Notes under the pieces: generated by a model
What the model saw: only the letters and a program-made list of their open reading frames with translations
Database searches by the model: none
What the model was told of the DNA's origin: nothing
Origin: CAMLDH01 sp966250375
GTDB taxonomy: Bacteria > Pseudomonadota > Gammaproteobacteria > Burkholderiales > Burkholderiaceae_D
Assembly: GCA_966250375.1 (NCBI GenBank)
Contig: CBINHE010000058.1
Coordinates: forward strand, 1 to 26,307
DNA length: 26,307 bases
Direction of reading: 5' to 3'
Position numbers and translations under genes: made by a program
Shown here: piece after piece, positions 7,764 through 16,661 of the stretch
How the letters are laid out: every line of letters begins with the position of its first letter
How positions within the stretch are numbered: the stretch's first letter is position 1

Positions 7764-7873
7764 TACCTGCTTAGTTCTGTTGATGGGTCACTCTTGAATT
7801 TCGTGCAGGATGTATGGCCAAAGACACTACGAAACATGCACATTCCTGACCGCCAATGACTGGAGACACCCTG

Positions 7874-8686
7874 ATGATTTCCCCATCGCTGATAGTCGAT
7901 GCCAAGCTTGTGCTCCTGACGATGGGGCTGGTGACACCGAGGGTACTGGCGTGTTTGCTGATACTGCCCGGCTTTGGTACGCGTACGCTGACGGGATTGG
8001 CGCGCAATGCCGTAGCCATGTCGATTGCACTGCCAGCGGCACTGCCAACCTTTTATGCCGTCCAGCAAACCCCACCTGATTTTTTCCTGGCAAGTATCCT
8101 CATCATCAAGGAAACTGCAATCGGCGGTTTAATGGGCGTCATGTTGGCGCTACCCATATGGACAGCGCAGGCGGTCGGCTCCATTCTCGATACGCAACGC
8201 TTGCCGCTACAGGTTCAGGCGAACAATGCATCGCTCGATCCGGATGCAAGCGCTATCGGCGCCATGCTGCTGCAAGCGACGGTCATGGTCATGATTCAAG
8301 CCGGCCTGTATGTTGCGCTGGTGAGAGTCATTATCGAAAGCTATGGCGTATGGCCGGCATTCAACCTGACGCCCCCCTTTGAGGTAGGGCAGCTCGATGT
8401 CGTAATCAGGCGCTTTTCCGACTTTTTCTGGAACATCATCGTCTATGGAGGGCCGGTCATTATCCCGCTGCTGCTGGTCGATTTCGGATTTGCCGTCCTG
8501 GGCATATTCGCCTCCAACTTGCAAGTGAGTTCCGCCTCATCGCCGGTCAAGAGTCTGGTAGGAATGCTTGTCCTTCTCTTGTATTGGCCGACTTTTTCGC
8601 ACTATGTGGCAGGCGACTTTTCGCACATCCTTGACTTTGTCGCTGAATTTTTTCATGCAGGTGGAATCTCTGCAGGCACGCCCTGA
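7874..8686 (+). CDS. sctT: T3SS export-gate protein SctT
   Basis: A 270-residue multi-pass membrane protein of the FliR/SctT family, with the features LTMGLVTPRVLACLLILPGF, then GLMGVMLALPIWTAQAVGSI, LDTQRLP, and a C-terminal hydrophobic region. The ATG at 7874 has TGGAGA eight bases upstream. An ATG at 7856 would add six residues but has no ribosome binding site. sctU follows after 44 bases. Because of the repeat cluster upstream, sctT-sctU may need its own promoter or read-through from sctS. Confidence 0.96.
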   Translation: MISPSLIVDAKLVLLTMGLVTPRVLACLLILPGFGTRTLTGLARNAVAMSIALPAALPTFYAVQQTPPDFFLASILIIKETAIGGLMGVMLALPIWTAQAVGSILDTQRLPLQVQANNASLDPDASAIGAMLLQATVMVMIQAGLYVALVRVIIESYGVWPAFNLTPPFEVGQLDVVIRRFSDFFWNIIVYGGPVIIPLLLVDFGFAVLGIFASNLQVSSASSPVKSLVGMLVLLLYWPTFSHYVAGDFSHILDFVAEFFHAGGISAGTP

Positions 8687-8730
8687 ACCGCCCTTGCATC
8701 ATGCACTGAAACCGTAACCGGGAGCCTGTC

Positions 8731-9840
8731 GTGGCAGAAGAAAAGAAAGAGAAGCCAACAGAGCATAAGATCAGGAAGGCACGAGAAGACGGGCAGGTAC
8801 CGGTAAGTCGCGATTTCGGCCACCTTGCGACGTTGTTGGCGGTCGGTGAACTGGCATTCATGACCGAATCGTACTGGCGTGAAGCGATCCACTCGCTGAT
8901 GCTGATGGGGATAGCGCGCGTCGGCCAACCGTTTCTGCCTGCTTTCGCAGAAATGATGAGTGCCGTGAGAATATTGTTGTTTATCGTGTTTCTTACACTC
9001 TTCGTGATATGCACCGTGGTTGCCTTTGCAGCTAACTGGGGGCAGTTTGGACCACTGATATCGACAAAATCGATCAAACTGGACTTCAACAAGCTAAACC
9101 CTGCCAACGGCATCAAGCAGCTATTCTCCGAAAAGAAACTGGTCGAATTGCTGATGACGCTAGCCAAGGCAATAATCGTCTCCATTCTCATGTATTACCT
9201 GATACGGAGCGAGCTCACAAACATCCTCATGCTTTCCGGCGGCACACCGAAAGATGTTTATCAAGGCTTTATCCAGATTCTGCGCACGATATTCCACATC
9301 ATCGTTGGCTTGTTCATGTTTATCGCTTTGATCGATCTGATTATACAAAAGGCTCTGCACATCAAATCCCTCAGAATGGACATGGAGGAAATCAAGAAAG
9401 AAATGAAAGAAAATGAGGGAGATCCGCTGATCAAGGGCACGCGCAAGCAAATGGCACGGGACCAGGCGATGTCCGATCCGGTGACGACAACCTCACAAGC
9501 CAGCGCACTCGTCGTCAACCCGACGCACTTTGCAATCGGTCTTTTTTACGATGCCGATGAGGCTGCGACAGTCCCGATCGTCATATCGAAGGGCAAGGAC
9601 GAGGTCGCGCAAGCAATGATAGAAATGGCAAAAAAATGCGGCATCCCTGTCATTCGGCATGTCTGGCTTGCGAGAACCCTGTACGCAACTTGCCAGCCCT
9701 TTAGTGTCATTCCGCGATCGAGTTATGACTCGGTCGCGCAAGTTTTCGCGGTGGTCATGGAACTTTACAAGATGGATGAAAAAGACCGCTCCTTTGAACT
9801 TGAGAGTCATGGACACCCGCCGGATTCGCAGACGGAGTAA
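8731..9840 (+). CDS. sctU: T3SS autoprotease and specificity switch SctU
   Basis: A 369-residue FlhB/YscU-family protein. The N-terminus, EEKKEKPTEHKIRKAREDGQ, is the classic family opening. Four hydrophobic segments lie between about residues 30 and 205, and the cytoplasmic domain contains the self-cleaving NPTH motif at residues 263-266 (VVNPTHFAIGLFY). Cleavage between Asn and Pro enables the switch from needle to translocator/effector export. The start is GTG with GGGAG about six bases upstream. It is the last T3SS gene of the set. No strong terminator is visible, and unrelated sequence begins after it. Confidence 0.97.
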   Translation: MAEEKKEKPTEHKIRKAREDGQVPVSRDFGHLATLLAVGELAFMTESYWREAIHSLMLMGIARVGQPFLPAFAEMMSAVRILLFIVFLTLFVICTVVAFAANWGQFGPLISTKSIKLDFNKLNPANGIKQLFSEKKLVELLMTLAKAIIVSILMYYLIRSELTNILMLSGGTPKDVYQGFIQILRTIFHIIVGLFMFIALIDLIIQKALHIKSLRMDMEEIKKEMKENEGDPLIKGTRKQMARDQAMSDPVTTTSQASALVVNPTHFAIGLFYDADEAATVPIVISKGKDEVAQAMIEMAKKCGIPVIRHVWLARTLYATCQPFSVIPRSSYDSVAQVFAVVMELYKMDEKDRSFELESHGHPPDSQTE

Positions 9841-10014
9841 TACCAATCTGCACCCATAATGTGACAAATGAAATCAGCACGATGTCGATCTGTCTGGCAC
9901 CCAGCTCGGATTCCTCCCGAGGAGATCACAGAGGCTCAACGTCATACCACCAGTTAGTCGGATAAGGGTTCTAATGGAATGGACGCCCTCGCCCTCTTTC
10001 AAAGCGGCATGAAA

Positions 10015-10037
10015 GTGCCAATCGTCTCCGTTGGCAC
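10015..10037 (-). terminator. Weak hairpin downstream of the efflux lipoprotein gene
   Basis: GTGCCAA (10015-10021) and TTGGCAC (10031-10037) form a 7-bp stem with a 9-base loop, ten bases beyond the stop of the minus-strand gene. On that strand only TTTC follows, so intrinsic termination would be weak. Confidence 0.35.
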
Positions 10038-10046
10038 GTACTGCGG

Positions 10047-11510
10047 TTATCTAACTGCTACCGCTTCAGATTCCTGGGGTTGCCAACCGCCGCCGAGCGC
10101 CTTGAAGGCCGCTACCGCCGCGCGTGCGGATTCGGTTTGCGCTTGCGCTCGCATATCGGAGGCACGTAGCAGGTTCTCGTCGGCTTGCAGGACTTCGATA
10201 AGGCTGACGACCCCTTTCTGGTATGCCGCGAACGAGGCCCCCCTCGCTCGACTGAGCGAGTCCACACCCTGAGCGAGTATGCCGGCCTGATCCTCGCGTT
10301 TTACCAGGGCCGAGAACGCGTTTTCCACGTCTTCGGTAGCACGCAGCACGGCGAGCCGATAACCGGCTAGCGCCTCCGCTTCCTGGCCCTTGGCTAGGTC
10401 AATCTGCGCGTTGATGCGGCCGAAGTCGAACAGACGCCAGCGAAGGCCCAGCACGCCGGCGGCTTGACTTGCGCCGCTGGTGAAAAGGTTGCCGCTAGAC
10501 ACCGATGTCGCGCTGCCGATCAGTCCGCTAAAGGAGAGCTTGGGGTAATACTCGGCGATCGCCATGCCGATACGAGCATTCGACGCAGCCAGGCGGCGTT
10601 CGGCCACGATCAGATCGGGCCGGCGCCTGAGCAAATCACCCGGCGATCCGGTTGATGCGAGCTGCGGGGCGGCCGGAACAACGCCAGCATTCGCCAGCTC
10701 CTCCCGGTGCGTACCGGGCGGTGTGCCCAGCATCACGTCCAGCGCATTCAGGGCCGTATCCAGCCCCGCTTCGAGGACCGGTACCGATGCCCGCACTTGG
10801 GCGAGCGCGCCCTCGACCTGCCGCACTTGAAGTTCGGCTGCCAGACCCTTGCCATAAAGCAGGTTGATAGTTGAGAGTAGCTCCTGTTGCGTCTGTACCT
10901 GCTTATGGGCAACGTCAAGGCGAGTTTGCAGTCCGCGGATGCTAATGTAGATGTCGGCGGTCTGCGCCGCCACCGCCAGTCGTGTCGCCGCCGCACCCGC
11001 CTCCGAAGCCTGATACTCGGCCAGTGCCGCTTCCCGTCCGCGACGCAAGCCACCGAATACGTCCAGCTCCCATCCTACGCCGAGGTTGGCCTCATAGGTG
11101 TTGCCGTAGCGATCGAAATTGGGCCTTGAATTCAAGACTTGCCCCAACGGCGTTTCAACCGACTGGTAAGCTCGCGCGCCTTGGACACTGATGTTGCCGG
11201 AAGGCAGCAGCGCGGCATTCGCTGCCCCGAGTCCTGCACGCGCCTGAGCGACGCGAGCGGACGCTTGTGCAAGGTCCAGATTCTGCTCCAGCGCAAGCGT
11301 TACGAAGCGGGTGAGTTGTGGGTCGCCAAAGCCCTCCCACCATACGGTGAAGTCGGCGGTGGCGTTGGCAGAACGTTGCTCGACTGCCGTTTGACCGAGG
11401 TAGCGATTTGACAAGGGCGTGTCGGGCCGAATGTAATCCGGCCCGACAGCGCAACCTGCTGCAAGACTGGTCACGACTGCCATGAAAAGAGTGCGTTTTA
11501 GCATGGGCAT
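10047..11510 (-). CDS. RND efflux outer-membrane lipoprotein (OprM/NodT family)
   Basis: A 487-residue outer-membrane channel protein. The lipoprotein signal ends SLAAGC, with Cys 20 as the acylated residue, followed by AVGPDYIRP, the usual start of the mature NodT/OprM family. Two outer-membrane efflux repeats follow, with ALEQNLDLAQASARVAQARA in the first and RRPDLIVAERRLAASNARIG and YYPKLSFSG in the second. It should join the adaptor and pump encoded at 12315-16555 into a tripartite exporter. Unusually, it is not co-transcribed with them: it is divergent from tetR. The ATG at 11510 is preferred to an in-frame TTG at 11519; an ATG at 11504 is also possible. The gene is GC-richer than the T3SS genes. 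Confidence 0.95.
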   Translation of the reverse strand: MPMLKRTLFMAVVTSLAAGCAVGPDYIRPDTPLSNRYLGQTAVEQRSANATADFTVWWEGFGDPQLTRFVTLALEQNLDLAQASARVAQARAGLGAANAALLPSGNISVQGARAYQSVETPLGQVLNSRPNFDRYGNTYEANLGVGWELDVFGGLRRGREAALAEYQASEAGAAATRLAVAAQTADIYISIRGLQTRLDVAHKQVQTQQELLSTINLLYGKGLAAELQVRQVEGALAQVRASVPVLEAGLDTALNALDVMLGTPPGTHREELANAGVVPAAPQLASTGSPGDLLRRRPDLIVAERRLAASNARIGMAIAEYYPKLSFSGLIGSATSVSSGNLFTSGASQAAGVLGLRWRLFDFGRINAQIDLAKGQEAEALAGYRLAVLRATEDVENAFSALVKREDQAGILAQGVDSLSRARGASFAAYQKGVVSLIEVLQADENLLRASDMRAQAQTESARAAVAAFKALGGGWQPQESEAVAVR

Positions 11511-11537
11511 CTTTCGCAAAAGGAAATGGGAGGTACG

Positions 11538-11564
11538 AAGTGACTATATCACAAAACAGTCACT
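11538..11564. promoter_or_regulatory. Probable TetR operator 1 (divergent tetR/efflux promoters)
   Basis: AAGTGACT-N13-GTCACT is an inverted repeat located between the divergent efflux lipoprotein and tetR genes. The same arms with exactly the same spacing recur at 12245-12271, upstream of the adaptor gene. A promoter for the lipoprotein gene, -35 TTGCAC with -10 TGATAT read on the minus strand, would overlap it. Autoregulation plus repression of the outer-membrane gene is inferred. Confidence 0.7.
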
Positions 11565-11602
11565 CGTTGTGCAAATTGAAGACATGGGGTAAGCTGTCGA
11601 GC

Positions 11603-12220
11603 ATGAATAAAGCAACCGCTTCCCCAAATCCAGCCCGAGGCCCGGTCGACCACGAGGTGCGAGACCAGATCGTTGCCGCAGCGACCGAACACTTTGGCCT
11701 GTATGGCTACGAAAAGACGACCGTTTCCGATCTTGCCAAGGCCATCGGCTTTTCCAAGGCCTATATCTACAAGTTCTTTGAGTCCAAGCAAGCCATTGGC
11801 GAAATGATTTGCGCAAAGTGCGTGCATGAGATCGAAACGGATATCAGGACAGCCATTGACGCGGTCGACCGCCCGCCCGAGAAGCTGCGTCGAATGTTCA
11901 AGACGGCCGTCGAGTCAAGCCTTCGCCTGTGCTTTGAAAATCGCAAACTGCATGACATTGCAGCCTCGGCTTGTGCCGAGCAATGGGAGGTGGCGCGCGC
12001 CTACGAGGGGCGCATCCAGGCAATACTGCAGGAGATCCTGCGCCAGGGACGCGAGACGGAGGACTTCGAGCGCAAGACACCGCTCGACGAGACGGCGGCG
12101 GCAATCTACCTGGTCTTGCGTCCTTACATCACTCCGCTGCTCTTGCAGTACAGCCTCGATTGCGCCGACGAAGCGCCAGCCCGGCTGTCCAGCCTGGTAC
12201 TTCGCAGCCTGTCGCCATGA
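11603..12220 (+). CDS. TetR-family repressor of the efflux genes
   Basis: A 205-residue regulator. The N-terminal DNA-binding domain reads EHFGLYGYEKTTVSDLAKAI, then GFSKAYIYKFFESKQAIGEMI, the typical TetR helix-turn-helix. The C-terminal ligand-binding domain ends RPYITPLLLQYSLD. The ATG at 11603 is used. An in-frame GTG at 11540 lies inside the operator and would add an atypical 21-residue tail, so I reject it. The ribosome binding site is weak. Matching operators on each side of the gene make it the likely repressor of both the outer-membrane gene and the adaptor-pump operon. The inducer is unknown. Confidence 0.93.
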   Translation: MNKATASPNPARGPVDHEVRDQIVAAATEHFGLYGYEKTTVSDLAKAIGFSKAYIYKFFESKQAIGEMICAKCVHEIETDIRTAIDAVDRPPEKLRRMFKTAVESSLRLCFENRKLHDIAASACAEQWEVARAYEGRIQAILQEILRQGRETEDFERKTPLDETAAAIYLVLRPYITPLLLQYSLDCADEAPARLSSLVLRSLSP

Positions 12221-12244
12221 ATCCGGGGTATATCGAAGACTTGC

Positions 12245-12271
12245 AAGTGACTGTTGACTTATTTGGTCACT
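12245..12271. promoter_or_regulatory. Probable TetR operator 2 (adaptor-pump promoter)
   Basis: AAGTGACT-N13-GTCACT has the same arms and spacing as operator 1 at 11538-11564. It covers the -35 box (TTGACT, 12255-12260) and most of the spacer of the likely pump promoter, so binding would block transcription. Confidence 0.7.
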
Positions 12272-12282
12272 AGCATCACAAT
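12255..12282 (+). promoter_or_regulatory. Likely promoter of the adaptor-pump operon
   Basis: TTGACT (5 of 6 to consensus), a 16-base spacer and CACAAT (4 of 6) lie 33 bases before the adaptor start. It is embedded in TetR operator 2. Confidence 0.45.
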
Positions 12283-12314
12283 GAAATCCTGTTTTCTTCC
12301 TTTACAGGATTTCT

Positions 12315-13427
12315 ATGCGCCACCACCGCCTCCTTTTATCTGCCGTCATCTCTGCATTGCCGTTGGCGCTGGTCGCCTGCGGCGAAAAGAAGCAATCCGA
12401 TCCACGTACCGAAGCGCCGCTGGTACGTGCAGCCACCATCCAGGGCGCGGTCGTTGCGTCACGTGCATTCACTGGGACCGTAGCCGCTCGGGTACAAAGC
12501 GATCTGGGCTTTCGGGTCTCCGGCAAGGTGTTGGAACGGCTTGTGGATACGGGGCAAACCGTTAAGCGTGGGCAACCGCTCATGCGCATCGACCCCGCCG
12601 ATCTGAAGCTCGCAGCTCATGCTCAGCAGGAAGCGGTCGCCGCCGCCCGGGCGCGGGCACAGCAAACGGCGGAGGATGAAGCCCGCTACCACGACCTGCG
12701 CGGAACCGGCGCGATATCGGCTTCAGCCTACGATCAGGTCAAGGCTGCGGCAGATGCCGCCAAAGCCCAACTCAATGCGGCCGTAGCCCAAGCCGAAGTT
12801 GCTCGTAACGCGAGCCGCTATACAGAGCTGGTGGCGGATGCCGATGGCGTCATCATGGAAACGCTGGTTGAACCCGGCCAAGTCGTCAACGCGGGACAGG
12901 TCGTGGTGCGCGTGGCTCATGCCGGCCGCCGTGAAGCCATCATCCAACTACCGGAAACCCTGCGCCCTGCGGTCGGTTCAGTCGGCCAGGCCGCGCTCTT
13001 TGGCAAAGAAGGCGTTACCGTTCCAACCAGACTCAGGCAGCTCTCGGATGCCGCAGACCGACTAACCCGCACTTTCGAGGCGCGGTATGTGCTGGATGGA
13101 GAGCTGTCCAACGCCCCATTGGGCACCACGGTCACCATTCAGATCCCGGAGGCACAACCCGCTGCGCAAGGCGACTTGCGGGTGCCGATTAGCTCCCTGT
13201 TCGACGCGGGCAAGGGGCCGGGAGTCTGGGTCATCGAAGGCGAGCCAGCAAAGGTTTCCTGGCGGCCGGTCACGGTTCAGCGCCTGGACGACGATAGCGC
13301 GCGCGTCGCCGGACAGCTCAAGCAAGGTGATCGGATAGTCGCACTCGGTACGCACCTGCTGCGCGAAGGCGAGCGGGTTCGGGTGGCCGGCCAAGCTACC
13401 GCCGCAACCGTGGGAGTGCACCCATGA
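12315..13427 (+). CDS. RND efflux periplasmic adaptor (membrane fusion protein)
   Basis: A 370-residue HlyD/AcrA-type adaptor. A lipoprotein signal ends LALVAC (Cys 22). A first barrel-sandwich half (GFRVSGKVLERLVDTGQTVK) is followed by an alpha hairpin rich in Ala, Lys and Glu (about 95-165). The second lipoyl half (ADGVIMETLVEPGQVVNAGQ) and beta-barrel and membrane-proximal domains follow (from about 195). It links the pump to the outer-membrane channel. Its stop overlaps the pump start (ATGA), so the two are translationally coupled. Confidence 0.95.
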   Translation: MRHHRLLLSAVISALPLALVACGEKKQSDPRTEAPLVRAATIQGAVVASRAFTGTVAARVQSDLGFRVSGKVLERLVDTGQTVKRGQPLMRIDPADLKLAAHAQQEAVAAARARAQQTAEDEARYHDLRGTGAISASAYDQVKAAADAAKAQLNAAVAQAEVARNASRYTELVADADGVIMETLVEPGQVVNAGQVVVRVAHAGRREAIIQLPETLRPAVGSVGQAALFGKEGVTVPTRLRQLSDAADRLTRTFEARYVLDGELSNAPLGTTVTIQIPEAQPAAQGDLRVPISSLFDAGKGPGVWVIEGEPAKVSWRPVTVQRLDDDSARVAGQLKQGDRIVALGTHLLREGERVRVAGQATAATVGVHP

Positions 13428-16400
13428 GCAAAAGTCGTTTCAACCTGTCGGCGCTCGCCGTGCGCGAGCGCTCCGTCACCTTGTTTTTGATCTGCCTGAT
13501 CTCGTTGGCCGGGCTCATTTCCTTCTTCAAACTGGGGCGGGCAGAAGATCCCGCCTTCACGGTCAAAGTGATGACCATCATCACCGCTTGGCCCGGCGCC
13601 ACGGCCCAGGAAATGCAGGACCAGGTCGCTGAGAAGATCGAAAAGCGGTTGCAGGAACTGCGCTGGTACGACCGTACCGAGACCTACACAAGACCTGGCT
13701 TGGCCTTCACCACCTTGACCTTGCTCGACAGCACGCCACCTTCGGAAGTGGAGGGGGAGTTTTACCAAGCCCGCAAGAAAGTCAGCGATGAGGCAAACAA
13801 TCTTCCGCCTGGCGTGATCGGGCCGATGGTCAATGACGAATATGCGGACGTCGCCTTTGCCCTGTTCGCCCTCAAGGCCAAGGGCGAACCGCAGCGCTTG
13901 CTGGTGCGCGACGCGGAGACGCTGCGTCAGCGGCTGCTGCACGTGCCAGGCGTAAAGAAGGTCAACATCGTTGGCGAGCAGTCCGAGCGCATTTATGTCG
14001 AGTTCTCGCATGAGCGCCTGGCAACGCTAGGCGTCAGCCCACAGGAAGTGTTCGCCGCGCTCAATAGTCAGAACGCGCTAACGCCGGCTGGTTCGGTGGA
14101 AACCAAGGGACCGCAGGTGTTCATTCGCCTGGACGGTGCTTTCGATGAATTGCAGAAGATCCGCGATACGCCGGTCGTGGCGCAAGGCCGCACCTTGAAA
14201 CTGTCGGACATCGCCACCGTCAAGCGCGGCTATGAAGACCCAGCGACGTTCATGATCCGCAACGGCGGCGAACCGGCCCTGCTGCTGGGCATCATCATGC
14301 GCGACGGTTGGAACGGGCTCGACTTGGGCAAGGCGCTGGATAAGGAGGTGGGTGCGATCAACGCCGATCTGCCGCTGGGCATGAGCCTGACCAAGGTCAC
14401 GGATCAGGCCGTCAACATCAGCTCGGCAGTCGACGAGTTCATGATCAAGTTCTTCGCTGCGCTCTTGGTGGTGATGGTGGTGTGCTTCGTAAGCATGGGC
14501 TGGCGCGTGGGCATCGTCGTCGCCGCAGCCGTGCCGCTGACGCTGGCGACCGTCTTCGTGGTGATGGCCGCCACCGGCAAGAACTTCGACCGCATCACCC
14601 TGGGTTCCCTGATCCTTGGGCTGGGCTTGCTGGTGGACGACGCCATCATCGCCATCGAAATGATGGTGGTGAAGATGGAAGAGGGCTACAGCCGCATTGC
14701 CGCCTCCGCCTATGCCTGGAGCCATACCGCGGCGCCCATGCTCTCGGGCACGCTGGTCACGGCCGTCGGCTTCATGCCCAATGGCTTCGCCCGTTCGACC
14801 GCCGGTGAATACACCAGCAACATGTTCTGGATCGTCGGCATCGCGCTCATCGCATCCTGGGTGGTCGCCGTGGTGTTTACCCCTTACCTGGGCGTCAAGC
14901 TGCTGCCCGATCTCAAAAAGGTCGAAGGCGGACACAACACGCTCTACGATACGCCGCACTACAACCGCTTCCGCCAAGTCCTGAAAAGCGTCATTGCGCG
15001 CAAATGGCTGGTCGCCGGCGCGGTGGTGGGGCTCTTTGTCGTGGCCGTGCTCTGCATGGCGGTGGTCAAGAAACAGTTCTTCCCGATCTCCGATCGCCCG
15101 GAAGTGCTGGTCGAGGTGCAGATGCCCTATGGCACGTCGATTACCCAGACTAGCGCCGCTGCACAGAAGGTGGAGGCCTGGCTATCCAAGCAAGAGGAAG
15201 CCAGGATCGTCACCGCCTACGTCGGCCAGGGCGCTCCACGCTTCTATTTGGCTATGAGCCCGGAAATGCCGGATCCGTCGTTTGCCAAGATCGTGGTACG
15301 CACCGACAACCAGGATGAGCGCGAGGCCTTGAAGCACCGGCTGCGGCAGGCCATCGCGGATGGCCTGGCTTCCGAGGCACGCTTGCGCGTTACTCAACTG
15401 GAAGTCGGCCCCTATTCGCCATACCCAGTGGCCTACCGGGTCACCGGCCCTGATCCAGAAGTGCTGCGCAAAGTGGCGGCCGAAGCGCAGGAAGTCATGG
15501 ACGCAAGCCCGCTGATGCGCACAGTCAATACGGACTGGGGCGTGCGCGTGCCGACGCTGCATTTCACCTTGCAGCAGGACCGCTTGCAAGCCGTCGGGCT
15601 GACTTCCAGTTCCGTGGCGCAACAACTGCAATTCCTGCTCAGTGGCATTCCAGTCACCGCCGTGCGTGAGGACATTCGCACGGTGCAGGTCGTCGCACGT
15701 TCGGCGGGCAACAACCGGCTCGACCTGGCCAAAATTGGCGATTTCACGCTGGCTGGCGCCAACGGGCAGCGCATCCCGCTGTCGCAGGTGGGCAAGGTGG
15801 AGGTGCGCATGGAAGAACCGGTCATGCGCCGACGCGACCGTATGCCTACGATCACCGTCCGTGGCGACATCGCCGAAGGCTTGCAGCCGCCGGACGTGTC
15901 GACGGCCATTACCCGGCAACTCCAGCCCATCATGGAAAAGCTGCCGAGTGGCTACCGCATCGCAGAGGCCGGCTCCATAGAGGAATCGGGCAAGGCGCAG
16001 ATAGCGATGTTGCCGCTGTTCCCGATCATGCTGGCCATCACCCTGCTCATCATCATCCTGCAGGTGCGCTCGATCGCGGGCATGATGATGGTCCTCCTGA
16101 CCAGTCCGCTGGGACTGATCGGCGCGGTGCCGACGCTGCTTCTTTTCCAGCAGCCCTTCGGCTTCAATGCGCTGATCGGCCTGGTTGCGTTGTCGGGCAT
16201 CCTCATGCGCAACACACTGATATTGATCGGGCAGATTCGCGAAAACGAGCAGGCCGGGCTGGATCCATTCCGTGCCGTTGTCGAAGCGACCGTGCAGCGC
16301 GCGCGTCCGGTAATCCTGACCGCACTGGCTGCAATCCTGGCCTTCATCCCGCTGACCCATTCGGTGTTCTGGGGGACGCTCGCTTACACGCTAATTGGCG

Positions 16401-16555
16401 GCACCTTAGCCGGGACGATTTTGACCCTGGTATTCCTGCCGGCCATGTATTCCATCTGGTTCAAGATCAAGCCTGGCAACAGCGGCCGATCCGTGGAGCG
16501 AGGCGAGGTCGAAATCTTGCCCGAGGCAATTTCCACGCAGTTGAGCCGGGACTGA
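13424..16555 (+). CDS. RND-family inner-membrane efflux pump
   Basis: A 1043-residue AcrB-like transporter of normal length, with an N-terminal helix, two large periplasmic loops and twelve expected membrane helices. In helix 4, GLLVDDAIIAIEMM places the proton-relay aspartates at 405 and 406, equivalent to AcrB Asp407/Asp408. In helix 10 the usual Lys (AcrB Lys940) appears to be Arg929 in SGILMRNTLILIGQI. That places it with a divergent group of RND pumps rather than close AcrB/MexB relatives. It is likely a proton-driven exporter of toxic compounds; the substrate cannot be read from sequence. It is coupled to the adaptor gene. Confidence 0.96.
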   Translation: MSKSRFNLSALAVRERSVTLFLICLISLAGLISFFKLGRAEDPAFTVKVMTIITAWPGATAQEMQDQVAEKIEKRLQELRWYDRTETYTRPGLAFTTLTLLDSTPPSEVEGEFYQARKKVSDEANNLPPGVIGPMVNDEYADVAFALFALKAKGEPQRLLVRDAETLRQRLLHVPGVKKVNIVGEQSERIYVEFSHERLATLGVSPQEVFAALNSQNALTPAGSVETKGPQVFIRLDGAFDELQKIRDTPVVAQGRTLKLSDIATVKRGYEDPATFMIRNGGEPALLLGIIMRDGWNGLDLGKALDKEVGAINADLPLGMSLTKVTDQAVNISSAVDEFMIKFFAALLVVMVVCFVSMGWRVGIVVAAAVPLTLATVFVVMAATGKNFDRITLGSLILGLGLLVDDAIIAIEMMVVKMEEGYSRIAASAYAWSHTAAPMLSGTLVTAVGFMPNGFARSTAGEYTSNMFWIVGIALIASWVVAVVFTPYLGVKLLPDLKKVEGGHNTLYDTPHYNRFRQVLKSVIARKWLVAGAVVGLFVVAVLCMAVVKKQFFPISDRPEVLVEVQMPYGTSITQTSAAAQKVEAWLSKQEEARIVTAYVGQGAPRFYLAMSPEMPDPSFAKIVVRTDNQDEREALKHRLRQAIADGLASEARLRVTQLEVGPYSPYPVAYRVTGPDPEVLRKVAAEAQEVMDASPLMRTVNTDWGVRVPTLHFTLQQDRLQAVGLTSSSVAQQLQFLLSGIPVTAVREDIRTVQVVARSAGNNRLDLAKIGDFTLAGANGQRIPLSQVGKVEVRMEEPVMRRRDRMPTITVRGDIAEGLQPPDVSTAITRQLQPIMEKLPSGYRIAEAGSIEESGKAQIAMLPLFPIMLAITLLIIILQVRSIAGMMMVLLTSPLGLIGAVPTLLLFQQPFGFNALIGLVALSGILMRNTLILIGQIRENEQAGLDPFRAVVEATVQRARPVILTALAAILAFIPLTHSVFWGTLAYTLIGGTLAGTILTLVFLPAMYSIWFKIKPGNSGRSVERGEVEILPEAISTQLSRD

Positions 16556-16661
16556 CTACCGGCGTTTACCTGCAAGCCCCATCGCGCCATTGATCTGCTC
16601 TTTATCTCTATTCACCTATATCGAAAGGTTGAGTAAATTGCGCCGTTTCATGCCGGCTTAG

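Noticed and set aside
7395..7859. A 154-codon open frame on the plus strand spanning the sctS-sctT gap
   Set aside because: It is composed of the palindromic repeats, starts inside sctS and has no ribosome binding site or protein-like features.
9841..10014. Possible gene or mobile-element border between sctU and the efflux module
   Set aside because: I found no open frame, inverted repeat, tRNA end or direct repeat that would mark an insertion border.
11540..11602. N-terminal extension of the TetR regulator from a GTG
   Set aside because: The GTG lies inside the operator palindrome, and the added residues are not typical of the family.
14078..16360. Long minus-strand open frames (14078-14977 and 15182-16360) inside the pump gene
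   Set aside because: They are antisense shadows of a high-GC coding region, with His/Gln/Arg-rich translations that resemble no protein family.
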